The position numbers and the translations under genes were made by a program. A stretch of 64,000 nt of DNA from Typhlomys cinereus (lineage: Eukaryota > Chordata > Mammalia > Rodentia > Platacanthomyidae): the NCBI GenBank assembly GCA_023101885.1, contig JALPQD010000005.1, positions 2,375,020 to 2,439,019 on the forward strand, given 5' to 3'. Shown here piece after piece: positions 21,935 to 33,799 of the stretch; positions within the stretch are counted from its first letter, which is position 1, and each line of letters opens with the position of its first letter. The notes under the pieces are model-generated. The model was not told the DNA's origin, did not search any database, and saw only the letters and a list, made by a program, of their open reading frames with translations.

Positions 21935-23263
21935 ATCTCACAGCAACGAGAAGGGTAACTGATACAGAAATTGGACCAGGAGTGGGATATTGCTATGAGA
22001 TTAAGAGTATCTGGTACCAGAATGTTTAACGTTTTGAAGTTTGGTAAGGCAGAGAGCAATTCACTCTGACAGAATGGTTAAAGTAATGTTTCCAAAGGGA
22101 CATAAACATCAAACTACACACCCTTAGTTCAGTCTAAGTGTTTGCCCTACTTGCTAATGTAAAGCAAATATGAGTTCCTTTTGGGAGATATGCTGGTAGT
22201 TAGGAAGACAGTATCTGTGTGTGCTTACTGGGTAAAGACCCCAAACCAACTGCCTCCTTTTGCTGCTTGGCAGGCATTCCCATCTCCTAGCCAAGGGAAA
22301 ACCAAAGCTGCATCCTGAGGACAAGACCCTCTGGGAAGACTCCCACCCATGAAATGAAATTCTTTTGGCAGTAAAGAGCTGAAGGACAGAATTCCATCCT
22401 CCTCTGAAATGACTGCCCAAGAGACCTAGAGATGCTTTCCAGTATCAACACAGAGAAGCTGAACCATCTGTGATTCAAAGGGGGCAACCTCCACCTGAAG
22501 AGTATAAGAGAACTTGGCACCATTGTTCACCTAATACTGGTTTTAGAAGCATCGAAGATGCAAGAGGCGGGAGGCCATGGATCCCTCCTCCAAGGTTTCA
22601 GAGAATGGTGGAAACCAGGCAATATGTATGTGGTAGGAAGTCTATAGGTTGAAGGCTCAAGAAGGGCAGTTTTGTACTGTGGAGTTAAACCCTTGCTTGC
22701 CACTAAGAAATGAAGATGTTAGAGATGCCAGAGGCAACATAGGATATTTGCCGAGGAAAGTTGTGTCTCCTGGGATGACCCAACCCAAGAGAATGATGTG
22801 CTCTACGGTCAGCTGTATTGGAGGGGTAGGACTGAGGTCCTTTGGAACTGAGGTGATATAATAAGAGGCTTGTCTGTTGGATATGGAACTGCAGGATTTG
22901 GAGTCTTTTCTGCTGCTTTTTGGTCTTGTTACGGACCAATCTTTCCTGGATATTCTCCCATTCCTTCTTTTGGAATGGGAATGTCTAGTCTGTGCCATTG
23001 TATGTTGGAAGTATGCAAATTGTCCTTTTTTTTCAGGAGATTTTGGACTTTTCGACTGTGTTGGGACTACCAATATAGTCTATGAGGACTTTTAAAGTTG
23101 GACTGAATATGGTTTACATAATGAGATAGCAATGAGTCTATAGGTGCCAGGGATGAAGTGTCATGGTTTGAAATGTGAATAGATTTCCCTTACTCCCTTA
23201 AGTTATTTGAATTTGAGTATTGTCTCACAGCAACATAGAAGAGTAACTGCTACAGTCACAATA
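21935..23263 (+). mobile_element. ERVL-MaLR provirus remnant
   Basis: The last bases of a 5' LTR ('ctcacagcaacgagaagggtaactgatacag', to about 21970) are followed by the MaLR junction. There an ERVL-type primer-binding-like segment ('ttggaccaggagtgggatattgc') opens about 1.15 kb of internal sequence. It ends in a shortened 3' LTR (23161-23263, from 'tgtcatggtttgaaatgtg'). The internal part matches the element at 42776-44082. MaLRs encode no full gag-pol set, and all frames here are short. Confidence 0.85.
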
Positions 23264-23264
23264 A

Positions 23265-23485
23265 TTTTCTATTATCTAAGGTGGTTTTTTATAATTAAAA
23301 TTTTAAACTTTTTCCTAGTAAATAGTGTTCTAATTTGTTTTATTGCAAATATACAGAAAAGAATTCTTTAATTGAATACATCTGAATAAATTATTCAATG
23401 TTTAGGAAGTGTTTAGGGCAAGATTAGATGTCACTTCAAGACTATACTGGAGAGAAGCTTTGGGATTCATTAAAGTAAACATAGA
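23265..23485. other. No feature seen
   Basis: AT-rich unique spacer. Confidence 0.45.
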
Positions 23486-23489
23486 AAAT

Positions 23490-23570
23490 CCAAGAATGGA
23501 GATGAGGTAGCTCAGAGGAAGAGTCCCTTTGTATGTCAGTCCTGATCCCCCCTCCAAGAGTGTTTTTTTT
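23490..23570 (+). repeat. ID-like SINE fragment
   Basis: 'ggagatgaggtagctcagaggaagagtccctttgtatgtcagtcctgatcc' resembles a diverged ID element. The purine tract that follows would be its expanded A-rich tail. Confidence 0.55.
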
Positions 23571-23576
23571 TAAAAA

Positions 23577-23756
23577 GGAAAAGAAAGAAAAGAAAGGAAA
23601 GGAAGGAAGGAAAGAAGGAAGGAAGGAAAGAAGGAAGGAAGGAAGGAAGGAAGGAAGGAAGGAAGGAAGGAAGGAAGGAAGGAAGGAAGGAAGGAAGATA
23701 GAGAAAAGAATACAGGAAGGGAGTGATGGAAAGAAAAAAGGAGGGAGAAAAGAAAA
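23577..23756. repeat. (GGAA/GAAA)n purine tract
   Basis: About 180 bases of near-pure purine with a clean GGAA block at about 23628-23697. Confidence 0.95.
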
Positions 23757-23759
23757 GTA

Positions 23760-24235
23760 ATATTCATGAGACAGGTACACATGAGACAGTAGACACTGAT
23801 TATTTGCAGCCAGCATTTAAAAAGAAAAAGAAGCACAAGGATTATGTATTTCCCTAGAGCTGTAGTTTTATGACAGAGCTCAAGCATTGTGGTAGCAATG
23901 GCTGCTGGTTCCTCCTAAGTCTGTTTCTTTTGCAGAAGAGAGTTGTAACTGTGAGCTGGGAAGGGCTGTAAAGCTGGGTTATACTCTCAGTGGCCCCTTC
24001 ATATAGACGTGACCACATGACTAGTTCTCTCCTACAGAGCATGAGCAGATATGATGTTGCCCACTTCAGGCTAGGGTCTTCAGGGAGATGTGCTTTCTCA
24101 ATTCTCTTTTTCCCCTGTGGCTAGCTGATATTGTTAGCAGTGAGGTTCTGGTGTCCTTAGCAATGGTGGAGCCGCAGGGAAAGGAAGGACGCTGGATTCT
24201 CCAGCAGAAGAAACTCAAAAGGAGAAGCCACCACA
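23760..24235. other. No feature seen
   Basis: Unique sequence. Confidence 0.45.
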
Positions 24236-24396
24236 GACCAATGCGTGACTGAAATGCAGACTAATGCATGACGGAGATGCAGGCTAATGCACGATGGAGG
24301 TACAGGCTAATGCATGGCGGAGATGCAGTCTAATGCATGAGGGAAGTGCAAGCTAATGCATGACTAAGGTGCAGGCTAATGAATGACCGAGATGCA
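24236..24396. repeat. 23-bp minisatellite, seven units
   Basis: Seven directly adjacent units of exactly 23 bases with no length variation: 24236, 24259, 24282, 24305, 24328, 24351 and 24374. Each ends in 'tgca' or 'taca' and most contain 'ctaatgcatga'. Units differ by substitutions only. There are no spacers, so this is a minisatellite and not an interspaced array. No repeat family is recognised. Confidence 0.92.
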
Positions 24397-24399
24397 GGT

Positions 24400-25380
24400 G
24401 TTGTTGGTGACAGGGCCATTATCATGTCTGGATCTCTTTGCACTGAAGAATGGCTTATAAGGAGAATTCACAGGTTGAAGGTGAATGGAAGGGCTAACGG
24501 GATAGAGGAGGAAGAAGAGATGTGGCTAAGGGAAGAAAATTGTCGATTATAGACAGAGCATGACTCCGCAAGCTCATTGCTGCAGGAATCAAGAGAACAA
24601 CCTTGAGGAGAAAAGAAGTAAAGCACAGAACAGCAGCGAAATGTGCAGATGGAGAGGAGGGAAAAAAAGGGGGAAAAAGATATTAGTCTCAGCATTGCTA
24701 AGATTGTAAAGTCCCTTCCAGAAACAAACAAAACAGATAACAAGCAGGCATTTCAAAGACCCAAGGCCACGTGACCAGAACATATTGTCTTTCTTTCCAC
24801 TTGTTTTGCTGTTGGGCTTTCCTCTCCTGGCTCGGAAGGACCTTGAACTTTAGAACATCCCCAGGGGACTCTGCAGCCTAGTCCAGCACCAATGGAAAAG
24901 TGACGTGAGCCCAGCCATTATGTAACGCTGCAGAAAAGCCCCAAGCTCAGACCGCTTTGCGGGAACCCACACATCTGGGACCGAGACTCGGACAGGACAA
25001 ACAGAAGAGGCGTTTTCGTTTGTGAAAAATGAGTTCTCCCCCTTGAACCAGATGCCGACAGCATTCCCAGCGGGAAGCAGCAGGTGTTCCTCTCTTGCCT
25101 GTGTTGCAACAAGCAGCCCACCTGCAGGTCAGGGGACAAGACCACCAAAGGGTCTGGAGCCAGCTCAGAAGAGGGGGGAGATGTCAGGCCAGACTCCAAA
25201 CTGGCTCTGGATACTTGGGAAAGTCTTCAGAAAAAGAGGCTAAATCATGTGTGTTGCTTTACCCTGCTTTCTTTAGTTCTATTAGTTTAAATAAAGTACA
25301 AAACAACCCAAACAAGTCCCCCAGTACCATTTAGATGGGCATTTCTGCTTATTCGCCTCTTCAGACTGAGCTGCGGACTC
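24400..25380. other. No feature seen
   Basis: Unique sequence including an A/G-rich stretch near 24640-24680. No gene recognised. Confidence 0.45.
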
Positions 25381-25439
25381 ATATCAGGGTCCTCTTAATG
25401 ACTCAGCCAGAGATACCAGGGACTGACTGGAGACAATAA

Positions 25440-25805
25440 GAGACTTTTGTGACAGTTGGCAGCAATTGTCACCTAATAACCAAGAGGTATTCCGTGTCTC
25501 TGAGGTACAAGTACAGTCTTTAGGCCTGCCTGTAGAAGACTGTCTTGATTGCATAACTGCGTTGGAAGGCCCAGTCCAGGCAGGTGGTCCAAGACGGTCT
25601 AAAGTGCAGGAAGCAAGCGCGCATGCGTTCACCCATTGTTTTCTGCTCTTACTGCGGATGTGATGTGATTGGCTGCTTCAGGCTTCTGCTGCTGGAACTG
25701 GCCTGCAGTGACAGACAGTGACCTGGAAAGGTGAGCCAGTAAATCACTTGGTGCCTCTAAATTGCTTGGGTCACATGTTTTGTGGCAGCAAAGTCATGAC
25801 ACTGA
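25440..25805 (+). mobile_element. ERVL (MT2-like) LTR remnant
   Basis: The order resembles rodent ERVL LTRs. 'ctgtcttgattgcataactgcgttggaaggcccagtccaggcaggtggtcc' is followed by a 'ctgctcttactgcggatgtgatgtg' part. It ends 'taaattgcttgggtcacatgttttgtggcagcaaagtcatgacac'. Old, ends uncertain, no clear duplication. A 'gaaag|gtgagc' donor-like site occurs near 25730. Confidence 0.6.
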
Positions 25806-25907
25806 AACAATCTCCAGCCCCGTGGGGTCCCCTTGGCTATTCCAAATACAGAATGCAACTTTCAATATGTATGTTAGCAGACTAAACTGCAGATACATGT
25901 ATCTTCA

Positions 25908-26143
25908 GGGGATGGAGAGATGGCTCAGGGGTTAAGCCTCTGCGTCATAAGCAGAAGGACCTGAGTTTAGATCCAGCTACCATGTAGAAACGCCCAGAGG
26001 AAATGGTGGTGGCCTGTACTTCCAGCCCTGGAAGGCGGCGTGGGGAAACCCCAGAGCAAAACCAAAAAAAAAAGGAGATAGTGCAATCCAGGATGATTCC
26101 CAAAGTAATGATCTTGGGCCTCACAGGCATACACAGTATTCTC

Positions 26144-26174
<31 letters not shown>

Positions 26175-26190
26175 TCCGCACGCGCGCACA
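25908..26190 (+). repeat. tRNA-headed SINE, subfamily 2
   Basis: Head 'ggggatggagagatggctcagg'; the body matches 21280-21553 reversed. (CA)n tail at 26144-26173 then A-rich. The next SINE is inserted directly in its tail. Confidence 0.85.
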
Positions 26191-26204
26191 AAAAATGGCT
26201 AGGA

Positions 26205-26475
26205 GGGGCTGGAGAGGTGGCTCAGGGGTTAAGCCTCTGCCTTGCAGGCGGAAGGTCCTGAGTTCAGATCCTAAAGCCCACGTATAGACGCCGGGCGGAA
26301 GCGGCCTGCGTTTCTGGTCCTGGTAGGGCGGAGCCTGTGAACCCCGGGGCAGAGTAAACAAGGAGGAGGTGGAGGCATCCATGGTGGTTCCTGAATTCCT
26401 CGTGGTTCTCCACACACACACACATACATACACACACACATGCACAATTGAATAAAATAATAAAAAATTTTTTTT
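26205..26475 (+). repeat. Young SINE (family A)
   Basis: Full-length head and body with a CA-rich tail. Flanks share aaaaatggctaggag / aaaaatgctaggaa (26191-26204 and about 26476-26489), a probable target duplication. It forms a subfamily-2 then family-A tandem, the same order as at 20961-21553. Confidence 0.88.
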
Positions 26476-26489
26476 AAAAATGCTAGGAA

Positions 26490-26940
26490 AGGAATGTGGA
26501 GGCCCTTGAAGTCTGTCAATAGGAGCTTTATTAGAACAGAGAGACAGTGGCTAAAGGGGCCTTGGTTTGGACATCAGGAAGAAGAATATAGAACAGGAAG
26601 CAGAGCTTAAAGTAGGAAGAGTTCAGTGCCATGGCCATAGACAGCATGGCAGTACCCCACAGGGCAAAGGGCGCTTCTAGTTTTTATAGCGTTCTAGAGT
26701 GTGGCAGGGAGTTTCACATCACATGACACAGGTTGGCCTAGAGAACATGCCAGGAGCCAAGAGGACTGACCTGAGCGGTGGAGCAGAAAGCAGGCTTGTA
26801 CACAGCTGGAAGTGGCTGAGGGGGGCTGCCAGAAGTCCCAGGGGGCAAGGACTGGGTTGTGTGATAAGGCAGCTGGAGGGGTTGTGAGCCAACAAAACGA
26901 ACTGTCACAGTGGTCTGCATCTCCATTAATCTGGAAAGAG
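26490..26940 (-). mobile_element. Possible LTR
   Basis: On the minus strand a TATA-like 'ctataaaaactaga' (26676-26690) lies about 150 bases before an AATAAA-type signal (reverse of 'tttatt' near 26528-26533). That spacing suits an LTR promoter and R region. No terminal TG/CA or duplication was confirmed and no family recognised. It could instead be a gene end or chance. Confidence 0.3.
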
Positions 26941-27294
26941 CCCACCCAGAGTCCAGAGTAGCTGAGTTATTCCAGTGAAATGATTTCCTTCTTGGGGGGA
27001 GCTGAATCGCTCATTTGAACAAAAAGGAAGACCCCCCCACACACCAAGGTCATTAAAATATGGACCATTCAACCTCTCGCCTGGGGCCAGAGCTGCTTCC
27101 CTAAGCTCCTATGCTAGTGGTCAGCCAGGGTCCTCTCTGCTCCTTCTAGAACCAGACTTCTAGAGCCTGCTTGGTGCTCAGCCTTAAGCAAGACATCTAA
27201 ACTCCTCCCCTGCCTACCTCAAGGTTCAGGAACATCTTGGAAAAGGGGGCAGTAAGATGGAAGAACCAGGTTCAAGGCACGAGGAAATGCTGGG

Positions 27295-27480
27295 TGTTGA
27301 CAGTTACTCTTAACTGTCGCTGTGAAAGCGCATTCAAAGTCAAGCAACTGAAGGGAGAAAGGGAGATTTATTCAGCTTTTGGTTCCAGAGGGGAGACATA
27401 GTCTTTCATGGCGGAGGTGACACGGCTGGTGGCTGAAGCTGGAGGCAGCTAAGTCACTGCAGACATCCTGGAGTGTCTCT
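27295..27480 (-). mobile_element. ORR1-like MaLR LTR, 3' part
   Basis: Plus-strand start 'tgttgacagttactcttaac'. Reverse-complemented, it matches the 3' half of the LTRs at 36589, 41553 and 43756. Shared segments include 'ggatgtctgcagtgacttag', 'aaagctgaataaatctccc' and 'agttgcttgactttgaatg'. Similarity stops near 27480. Confidence 0.75.
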
Positions 27481-28755
27481 TAAGCCTTCTGTTCTATGGT
27501 TCCTTTTATCTGGCCTGCTACTGGGAGGTGCCAATCAGATCTAGGGCTGGTCTTTGTATTGTAAATCTATGGATCTGGATAATCTCTCAGGTAATCCAAC
27601 AGCTGATTTTAGTTAATGTCAGGATTAACTATCACACTGGACTAATTTAGTCAATCTTAATTGATTATTTGTCCATCCTGGATGAAGCTAAACCAGCCTT
27701 TCACTGAGCCTTTCCAATGATCCTGCCTCTGCTTTCTGGAGGGAATCACAAGATACTGATCTCTTGAACTATTTTACCACTGCCACCAGATCTCTTCGGC
27801 TGTCTCTCCACCTTCTCTAAGGTTAAATATTTCAGCTAACTAAAATGATGCACGTGGTTTTAGTATTCTGTTTACTCTTCTTTAAACCTATTCCTCTTCA
27901 TCAAGGAATCTTTAATAATAGGGGCCCTAAAAAAAGGTAAGCTCAGGATAAGAAATTTGGTTTACCTCTTATCATGTTCATCATGAGCCTTAGGTTACAT
28001 AAAATATCCTTTAACTGATCCCAAGTTAAAAAGCACCAGTACTAAAATGCAGTTAATTGTTTCTTCCTCAGTTGACCCAGGAAGCTAAATGGGAGTTTTC
28101 CCACCTAAGGTTCACATTGCCTTGAAAACCACTCGGCCCACCTCGGTGAGAAGTTCAATGGACAACAACTTAGGGACTGGCTGTTTGCTTTCCTCCAGAT
28201 CATTACCACCTTTCCCTCTCTCTGTAGGATGTTCTAACCTCTCCCTGCGCTTTTTCCTTAAAGCTTGCTCAGCCTTTCTTCTGATTTCCCTTCCCTGAGG
28301 GGGAGCTGGACAGGAGGCCCTAACTTTAGGCAACCACACCCAAAGACTGGGTGGTTCTCCAGTTCCCCTGATATTATCTCCATCTTTCAAGATCCACTCT
28401 CAGAAGTCTCTTAAAGTGGCATGCAGGAGAGATACATCACATCCTGTTAGAAATAACCAGTAAATAAGTTATGCCTGGCATAGAATAGCAATACAGAGCC
28501 AGAAATGTATCTATCTTAGGCCTGGGCATTGAGAAAGGACCTCAGCAGAGTGGAACCATTGTCTAGGAATGAGAGCCAAACTCTCAGAATTGGGCAGGAA
28601 CACATTCCCATTAACCAGCTGCAGCTTTGAGAAGATTCGCTCATTACCCAAGTGTCTAATCAACAGAATCAAATAAAATACACACACCCTGTCTGCGGGT
28701 GATTCTGACACTGGCTTTTCCTTCTTCTTAAAGATGAGTAATCAGAGAAAAAAAA
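27481..28755. other. Unrecognised sequence next to an LTR
   Basis: Follows the minus-strand LTR without a recognised repeat. A minus-strand frame of 92 residues (28112-28390) is rich in Arg, Lys and Glu and is not a simple repeat translation. It could be internal sequence of the adjacent retroelement or a pseudogene fragment. I do not recognise it. Confidence 0.3.
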
Positions 28756-28768
28756 ACTGACATTTGGA

Positions 28769-28803
28769 ATACACACACATACACACACCACACACCACAC
28801 ACA
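28769..28803. repeat. (CA)n microsatellite
   Basis: Interrupted ACAC repeat with CACCACAC variants. Confidence 0.85.
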
Positions 28804-28804
28804 T

Positions 28805-30060
28805 CTATGCAGAAGACAAGACGAAGAGTCTCTGCCAGCCATCGCCCTTTCTGGATGCCAACCATCCCAGAAAACATTTTCAGGAAACAGTCTTAGGTGG
28901 ACGAGAGAAGACACGGCTTCTATGAAGTAAATGCAGCTGGTCAAAAAGAAAGGAAAGGGTGTCTGCAGGGTGCCAGAGTGACGAGCATGTCACTTGTGAG
29001 CCTACTCAATAAGACTAACCAATAGTCACTAAGAATACAGTCAGGTTGTCACTGAACAGTGTGGCACCTCCTTGGAAGGAGGAGGAGAAGAGTTAGCATT
29101 CTAGAGATGACAGCGGCAATATTCTTCAGCGACATACAGGAAAATATGCTAACTTGAATGGCGGGAAAGACGACGATAGACAAAGCAGACAGAGAACAGA
29201 GGTTAAAACTAATGTGCATGAAAGGCAAAGAACCAGAGAAACCAACCAACCAACACATCCTTGAAAGTGGCTTTTGTGTCATGAAAAAACATTGGCGTAT
29301 TGCAGCCTGACTTACTTCGTTCTGCATAAAACAAAAGAAACGATACCTCCTGAGAACGTGTTTTTAAACTGAGAGACTCCTTCCGGCACTCCAGATAAGA
29401 AGGGAATCATAGCTTATTTACAAAGGAGCAGCAAGCATAACCTTTAACCTCTACCATGCAAACCACAGAAAACAATGCAGGGAAGTCCACACACGAGGTG
29501 GAAAGGAGTGCCAAGTCTGGATTTGCTGACTAACCATGTTGTCATTGATTAATGAAGGCAACAGAAAGATGCTCAGATAGCAAGGACTCGGAAAAGAAAT
29601 TAGTCTGTGGTTTCTTCCTAAAAACACTATTTAAAGAAACAAATTGACCCCCCAGTAATAGAATTAAAGCTAACAACCTATGTATGCACACATACACATG
29701 TGCAAGTAAGGAAACAGGACTTCCCTTATACAGTTTGAAGCCATTTTCCTGGAATACAGTAGGACTAGGTGTAAACACTGGGGCACTGGATAACTCAGAG
29801 AGCAGCTTAGCTCTTATGAGAATCATGCTTGGCTATGATCTCATTATCTTTCTTCTCCCTACCACCCCCCTCCTTTTTTTTTCCTAACAGCACCCTAGTT
29901 TTGTTCCTACCTATCTTATTTAGCCATGAACTTCAAAGGATCCCAGCCCTATTCCCAATAAGGTGTGAATACTGATTAATCTATCCCCATCTGTGATTGT
30001 TTTAGGTATGGACATGAGATATCACGATGATCAATAGGACATGATGGGAGAGGCCTGGGG
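28805..30060. other. No feature seen
   Basis: Unique sequence; short frames only. Confidence 0.45.
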
Positions 30061-30064
30061 ATTA

Positions 30065-30135
30065 TTTGCTCTAGGGTAAGTGCTTCCCTAGTGCTCATAC
30101 AAGGACTTGAGTCTGATCCTTAGTGCAGAAAAAAA
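30065..30135 (+). repeat. ID-like SINE fragment
   Basis: 'ctctagggtaagtgcttccctagtgctcatacaaggacttgagtctgatccttagtgcag' follows the ID order, with an A-rich tail after 30127. Confidence 0.6.
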
Positions 30136-30139
30136 TTCA

Positions 30140-31185
30140 TCATCATCAATAACGACAAAAAGACATAGAGAAAATTTTTCTGACTCATAGACAGACACAG
30201 AATAGTAGACAGGCTTGCCTTTTCTCACAACCACCAAGCTGTGTGACCATCTTGCAGCCATGAAGCGAGCTGGTCTGAGTGCCAACCAATCAAAGACAGC
30301 AAAGTCAGTGGATGTAAGAAACCTGGTCTTGCTGATTAGCCAAGTACCCTGGACTCTACAATACTAGATATACTTATTATTAAATACAAAAGGACCCAAA
30401 CACTCGGTCACACACGCCATCCTAGGGCACCCAGCCCTGCAGTGACCACCATTCCTCTTCTGCTTCCACCCCTTTCCCAGTGCCCAGAGGCATTTCTGGA
30501 GTTCTGTCCTTTAACCCAGAGTTCATATGGAATCTCTTGCCTGGTCTCTTGATGACCATTTATAACAATAACTGGTGCTGTTCTTGCCCAGATTTTTCTA
30601 ACAATGATCAAGTTTATTACATAGCGAAGACCCATGCCAAGAAAGTTACTAAACAAAGGGTCTTTTCTTTCTCTCTTTCTACAAAAGCACTATTGCATAG
30701 AATGACATAATGAACTTTTTCATTGCAAAAGAACTTGAGAAATGATTTTATGCATCTCTAAGCCTCATGCTAAAAGACCTTACTCATGCGATTTTTTTAA
30801 AATGATAAAGACAATAAATCATCCAGAGACAGACATTCTATATTGTTAAATGCTTCATTCTAAATTAGAGGACAATGATTGCTTCTTGACTCAAATGGCA
30901 CATGAAATCAGTATATAGTTGTATCTTAATTTCTTTCCCTATGTATTTACGTAACAAAGAAAACAAGCAAAATTGTTTATAGCAATTTTTCTGCAGGATA
31001 GGTTGTGGTTATTGTCTTCTTCTTTGAGCTTACAGACAACTGTATTCACTTTTGTCTTCTCTTCTGTGTGCATGTCCAACTCCAGGAAGGACATGGCATC
31101 TCCCATCACCTCCTTGTCTGACAGAAGCAAAGCAAGCATCCCGCCTTCTCTCAGTTGCTAAGTGCAAATCTATTTCCTTTCCAAT
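30140..31185. other. No feature seen
   Basis: AT-rich unique sequence. The minus frame at 30939-31139 (66 residues, acidic/Lys-rich) has no recognisable identity. Confidence 0.4.
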
Positions 31186-31189
31186 TCAG

Positions 31190-31530
31190 ATTTCTTTTTT
31201 TTTTTTTATGTGTATGCTTGGGGTACATGCATGTGTGAATTCATGTTTGTATATGGGTTACACAAGTGTTTGTATGCATAGGCCTAAAGATGATATCAGG
31301 AACTATGATCCTTGGTCACTCTTTCTTGTGCCCGAGTCTCTAAATAAATCCACAGTGTACTAGTATGGCTCATTTGGTTGGTCAGGGGATTTCCAGGCTC
31401 TGCCTTCCAGAGCTGGGGATTATAAGTGGGCAGCCACACCTGCCTGGCATGTTTTTAAATGGGTTCTGGGGATCCCAACACTTTGGCTTTCGCAACAAGC
31501 ACTTTGAATGCTGAGATATCTTTTCATCCT
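31190..31530 (-). repeat. B4-like SINE
   Basis: T-run (31193-31207), TG-rich tail, then reversed body and head ('ggttctggggatcccaacactttggctttcgcaacaagcactttgaatgctgagatatcttttcatcc'). Diverged. Confidence 0.65.
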
Positions 31531-31534
31531 GCAA

Positions 31535-33235
31535 ACTCAAATTTCCTTAAATTTGCTATACAACTCTACTCCTGAGACTGTACACACCATGGATCCAGAG
31601 TGGGTGGTTCCCACTTTGGCATGTTGGATGTGGTAGGTGCTCCAGACTTGTTCTACAGAAGACTCTTCTACTAGGGATTCAGCTGGACTCCCCATCTCAT
31701 GGCAACTCAGAGATCTCAAGCTCCACCCTTATGTTAACCCAGGTGGGTTAATCACCCGAGCAGAATTCCCACCTACCAGAAAATTCAATTTAGCCAGAGA
31801 TGCCAAGAATGCACTTTGTATCCCCAAACCATCTCTCAGCTCCCCCTCCCTTTCTTCTTCCTTCTCCACAAATAAAAGCAGGAGGAAACTTGTAAGATGA
31901 ATTTTATAAACCACATGCCTGGTGAGCTTCAAAGAGTGAAACTCTCTTGGTGCCTCTGTCTAAACTTCTAATACTCGGGACTTTTACTGTTTTTCTAAAG
32001 ACTTCATCACATGACCACTTGCCAATCTCTAGCATGTCTCTCCTAAAAGCGAAGTTCCCAGCCTGGATTCCCAGACTCTCCGGTCCTAGGATTTTTCTGT
32101 TTTAAAATAAGCATAGATATTCTCAACTCTTTTCCCATTTAACAGCTCTTTATTTCATGGACAAAATGAACCCATACCCCTAAATCCATGTCACTTCTAC
32201 CCAGGCCCAATGTCACTGGAGTTGTCCAGGCCAAACCCTCCTCTACAGAACAACTAAGATGAGTAAGAGTGAAAAATCAGAGAAAGGAGGGAGATGTACT
32301 CTATGTAGGCACCTTGGAAAGAGGAACAAATAGAAAGAGGTCCAATGATATCCTCTCAAGTCCATCTTTGGAGGTTCTGACTGCAGCTGATAGTCAGTAA
32401 GAAGCATGCATGACTAAGCAGTGTCACCGTTGCTGATCCATTCATCTTCCCTATAAGGTGACATGATGGTGTTAGAACTGCGTAAAATCTCTTCCTGGGA
32501 GACAAAGCTCCTCCCCTGGATGGCACCAGGCTTTGGCCTGGCTTTTTCCTTCTCGAAGCATGAGATGCCAGGGGAAATTCCACTTCCTTGGGGATCATTG
32601 TATCAAACAGTCTGGTAGCCTAAGGAGGCAGGTCAACTCTCTCTTTACTATATCTTTGCTCCTGCCGGGGTGGTTACACCAAGATCTGCTTGGTTCACCT
32701 TGGAACTAACTTCCTTCTATGGCTAAGTTTCCTGGCATTCCCTTTGGGAATCCTGCCATTGGCTTCTGGCCTAGATTACTTCTTTATCCTGTGTAGAAAG
32801 CCCTTGTTCTTTGTTGGAAATCCAGGGCCAAGGGTAGGTTCTCCAAGTCTTTCATCCTTATCCAAAGGAAGATTACCTACACTTGAAAATGTCCTCGGGC
32901 AAAAAGACTGGGGGAGGGGGCACAAAGAGCTGGTGAGTCAATTTGACAGTTCAGTGGCCATTTTCACTTCTTAGATCAACATGATCCCCGAGAAACTACC
33001 ATAGAAAACTGCCTATTAGTTCTGCCTGTTCCCTGTCAAGACATCTTAGGAAAACTGTTTTTAATTCTGTCCGGTACATTCATACCTGGAGGGTGAGTTG
33101 AACTGGCTTTGATCATCTAACACCCTGGTTCCTGGGATTCTCATTCTAAGCAGGAGGTACCTTTTGACACCAGCATTGTTACGGGCGACTCCACTGGGGC
33201 ACATTCTGACTGACAATCATGTTCTTTGCTTATTA
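31535..33235. other. No feature seen
   Basis: Unique sequence over about 1.7 kb. Open frames of 60-94 residues lack recognisable products. Confidence 0.45.
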
Positions 33236-33239
33236 TATT

Positions 33240-33575
33240 TCATGTGTAGTATGCTTTACATGTGTGTGGTCATATGTATGTAAGTGTATATTCACATGTA
33301 TGTGGAAGCTGGGATTGACATCGGGTTTCTTTCTGATTGCTCTCTCCTTTTCTTCCTGAGACAGGGTCTCTCCCTTGAGCTGGAGGTCCCCAATACTGTC
33401 TATTGTAGCTAGCCAGCCTGCCCCGGGAATCCTGCGTCTGTCTCCCCAGTGCTGAGGCTGTAGTGAAGAAGCAGCTAACACACCTGCTCCGCTTTCCCCT
33501 GGTTCTGGGGATCTGGACTGATCCTCATGCTTCCCCTGCAAACACTTTATCCACTGACCTAACTCTCCAGCCCAT
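33240..33575 (-). repeat. B4-like SINE
   Basis: TG-rich tail (33243-33305), reversed B1 body ('cctgagacagggtctctcccttgagctggaggtccc') and reversed head ('ttctggggatctggactgatcctcatgc ... ccactgacctaactctccagccc'). Confidence 0.85.
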
Positions 33576-33761
33576 TCATCTGTTCTGAGGAAACCTATTT
33601 TGAAGTAGAGAGAGTGAGGCTCAATCAAATGAGTGCAAGAAAACCATAAGAAAAAAGGGATCAGGAATGGTCGAGGATCACAGCGCTGCTAAGATCAGAG
33701 TAAAGAAATCAGGAGCTAGAAACTGCTGTGGGGCGGGGGCGGGGGGCACCCTCTTTCTGGG

Positions 33762-33763
<2 letters not shown>

Positions 33764-33795
<32 letters not shown>
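33764..33795. repeat. (CT)n microsatellite
   Basis: About 16 CT units. Confidence 0.95.

Positions 33796-33799
<4 letters not shown>

Noticed and set aside
24236..24396. Repeat array resembling a CRISPR
   Set aside because: The units are directly adjacent with no spacers, and the context is mammalian; it is a minisatellite.
25720..25740. Splice donor-like gaaag|gtgagc as evidence of a gene
   Set aside because: It sits in an ERVL-like LTR remnant with no partner exon; LTRs often carry cryptic donors.
26205..26275. tRNA gene (head of SINE copies)
   Set aside because: The tRNA-like heads recur in every SINE copy, are joined to SINE bodies and lack a complete cloverleaf with a 3' acceptor end.
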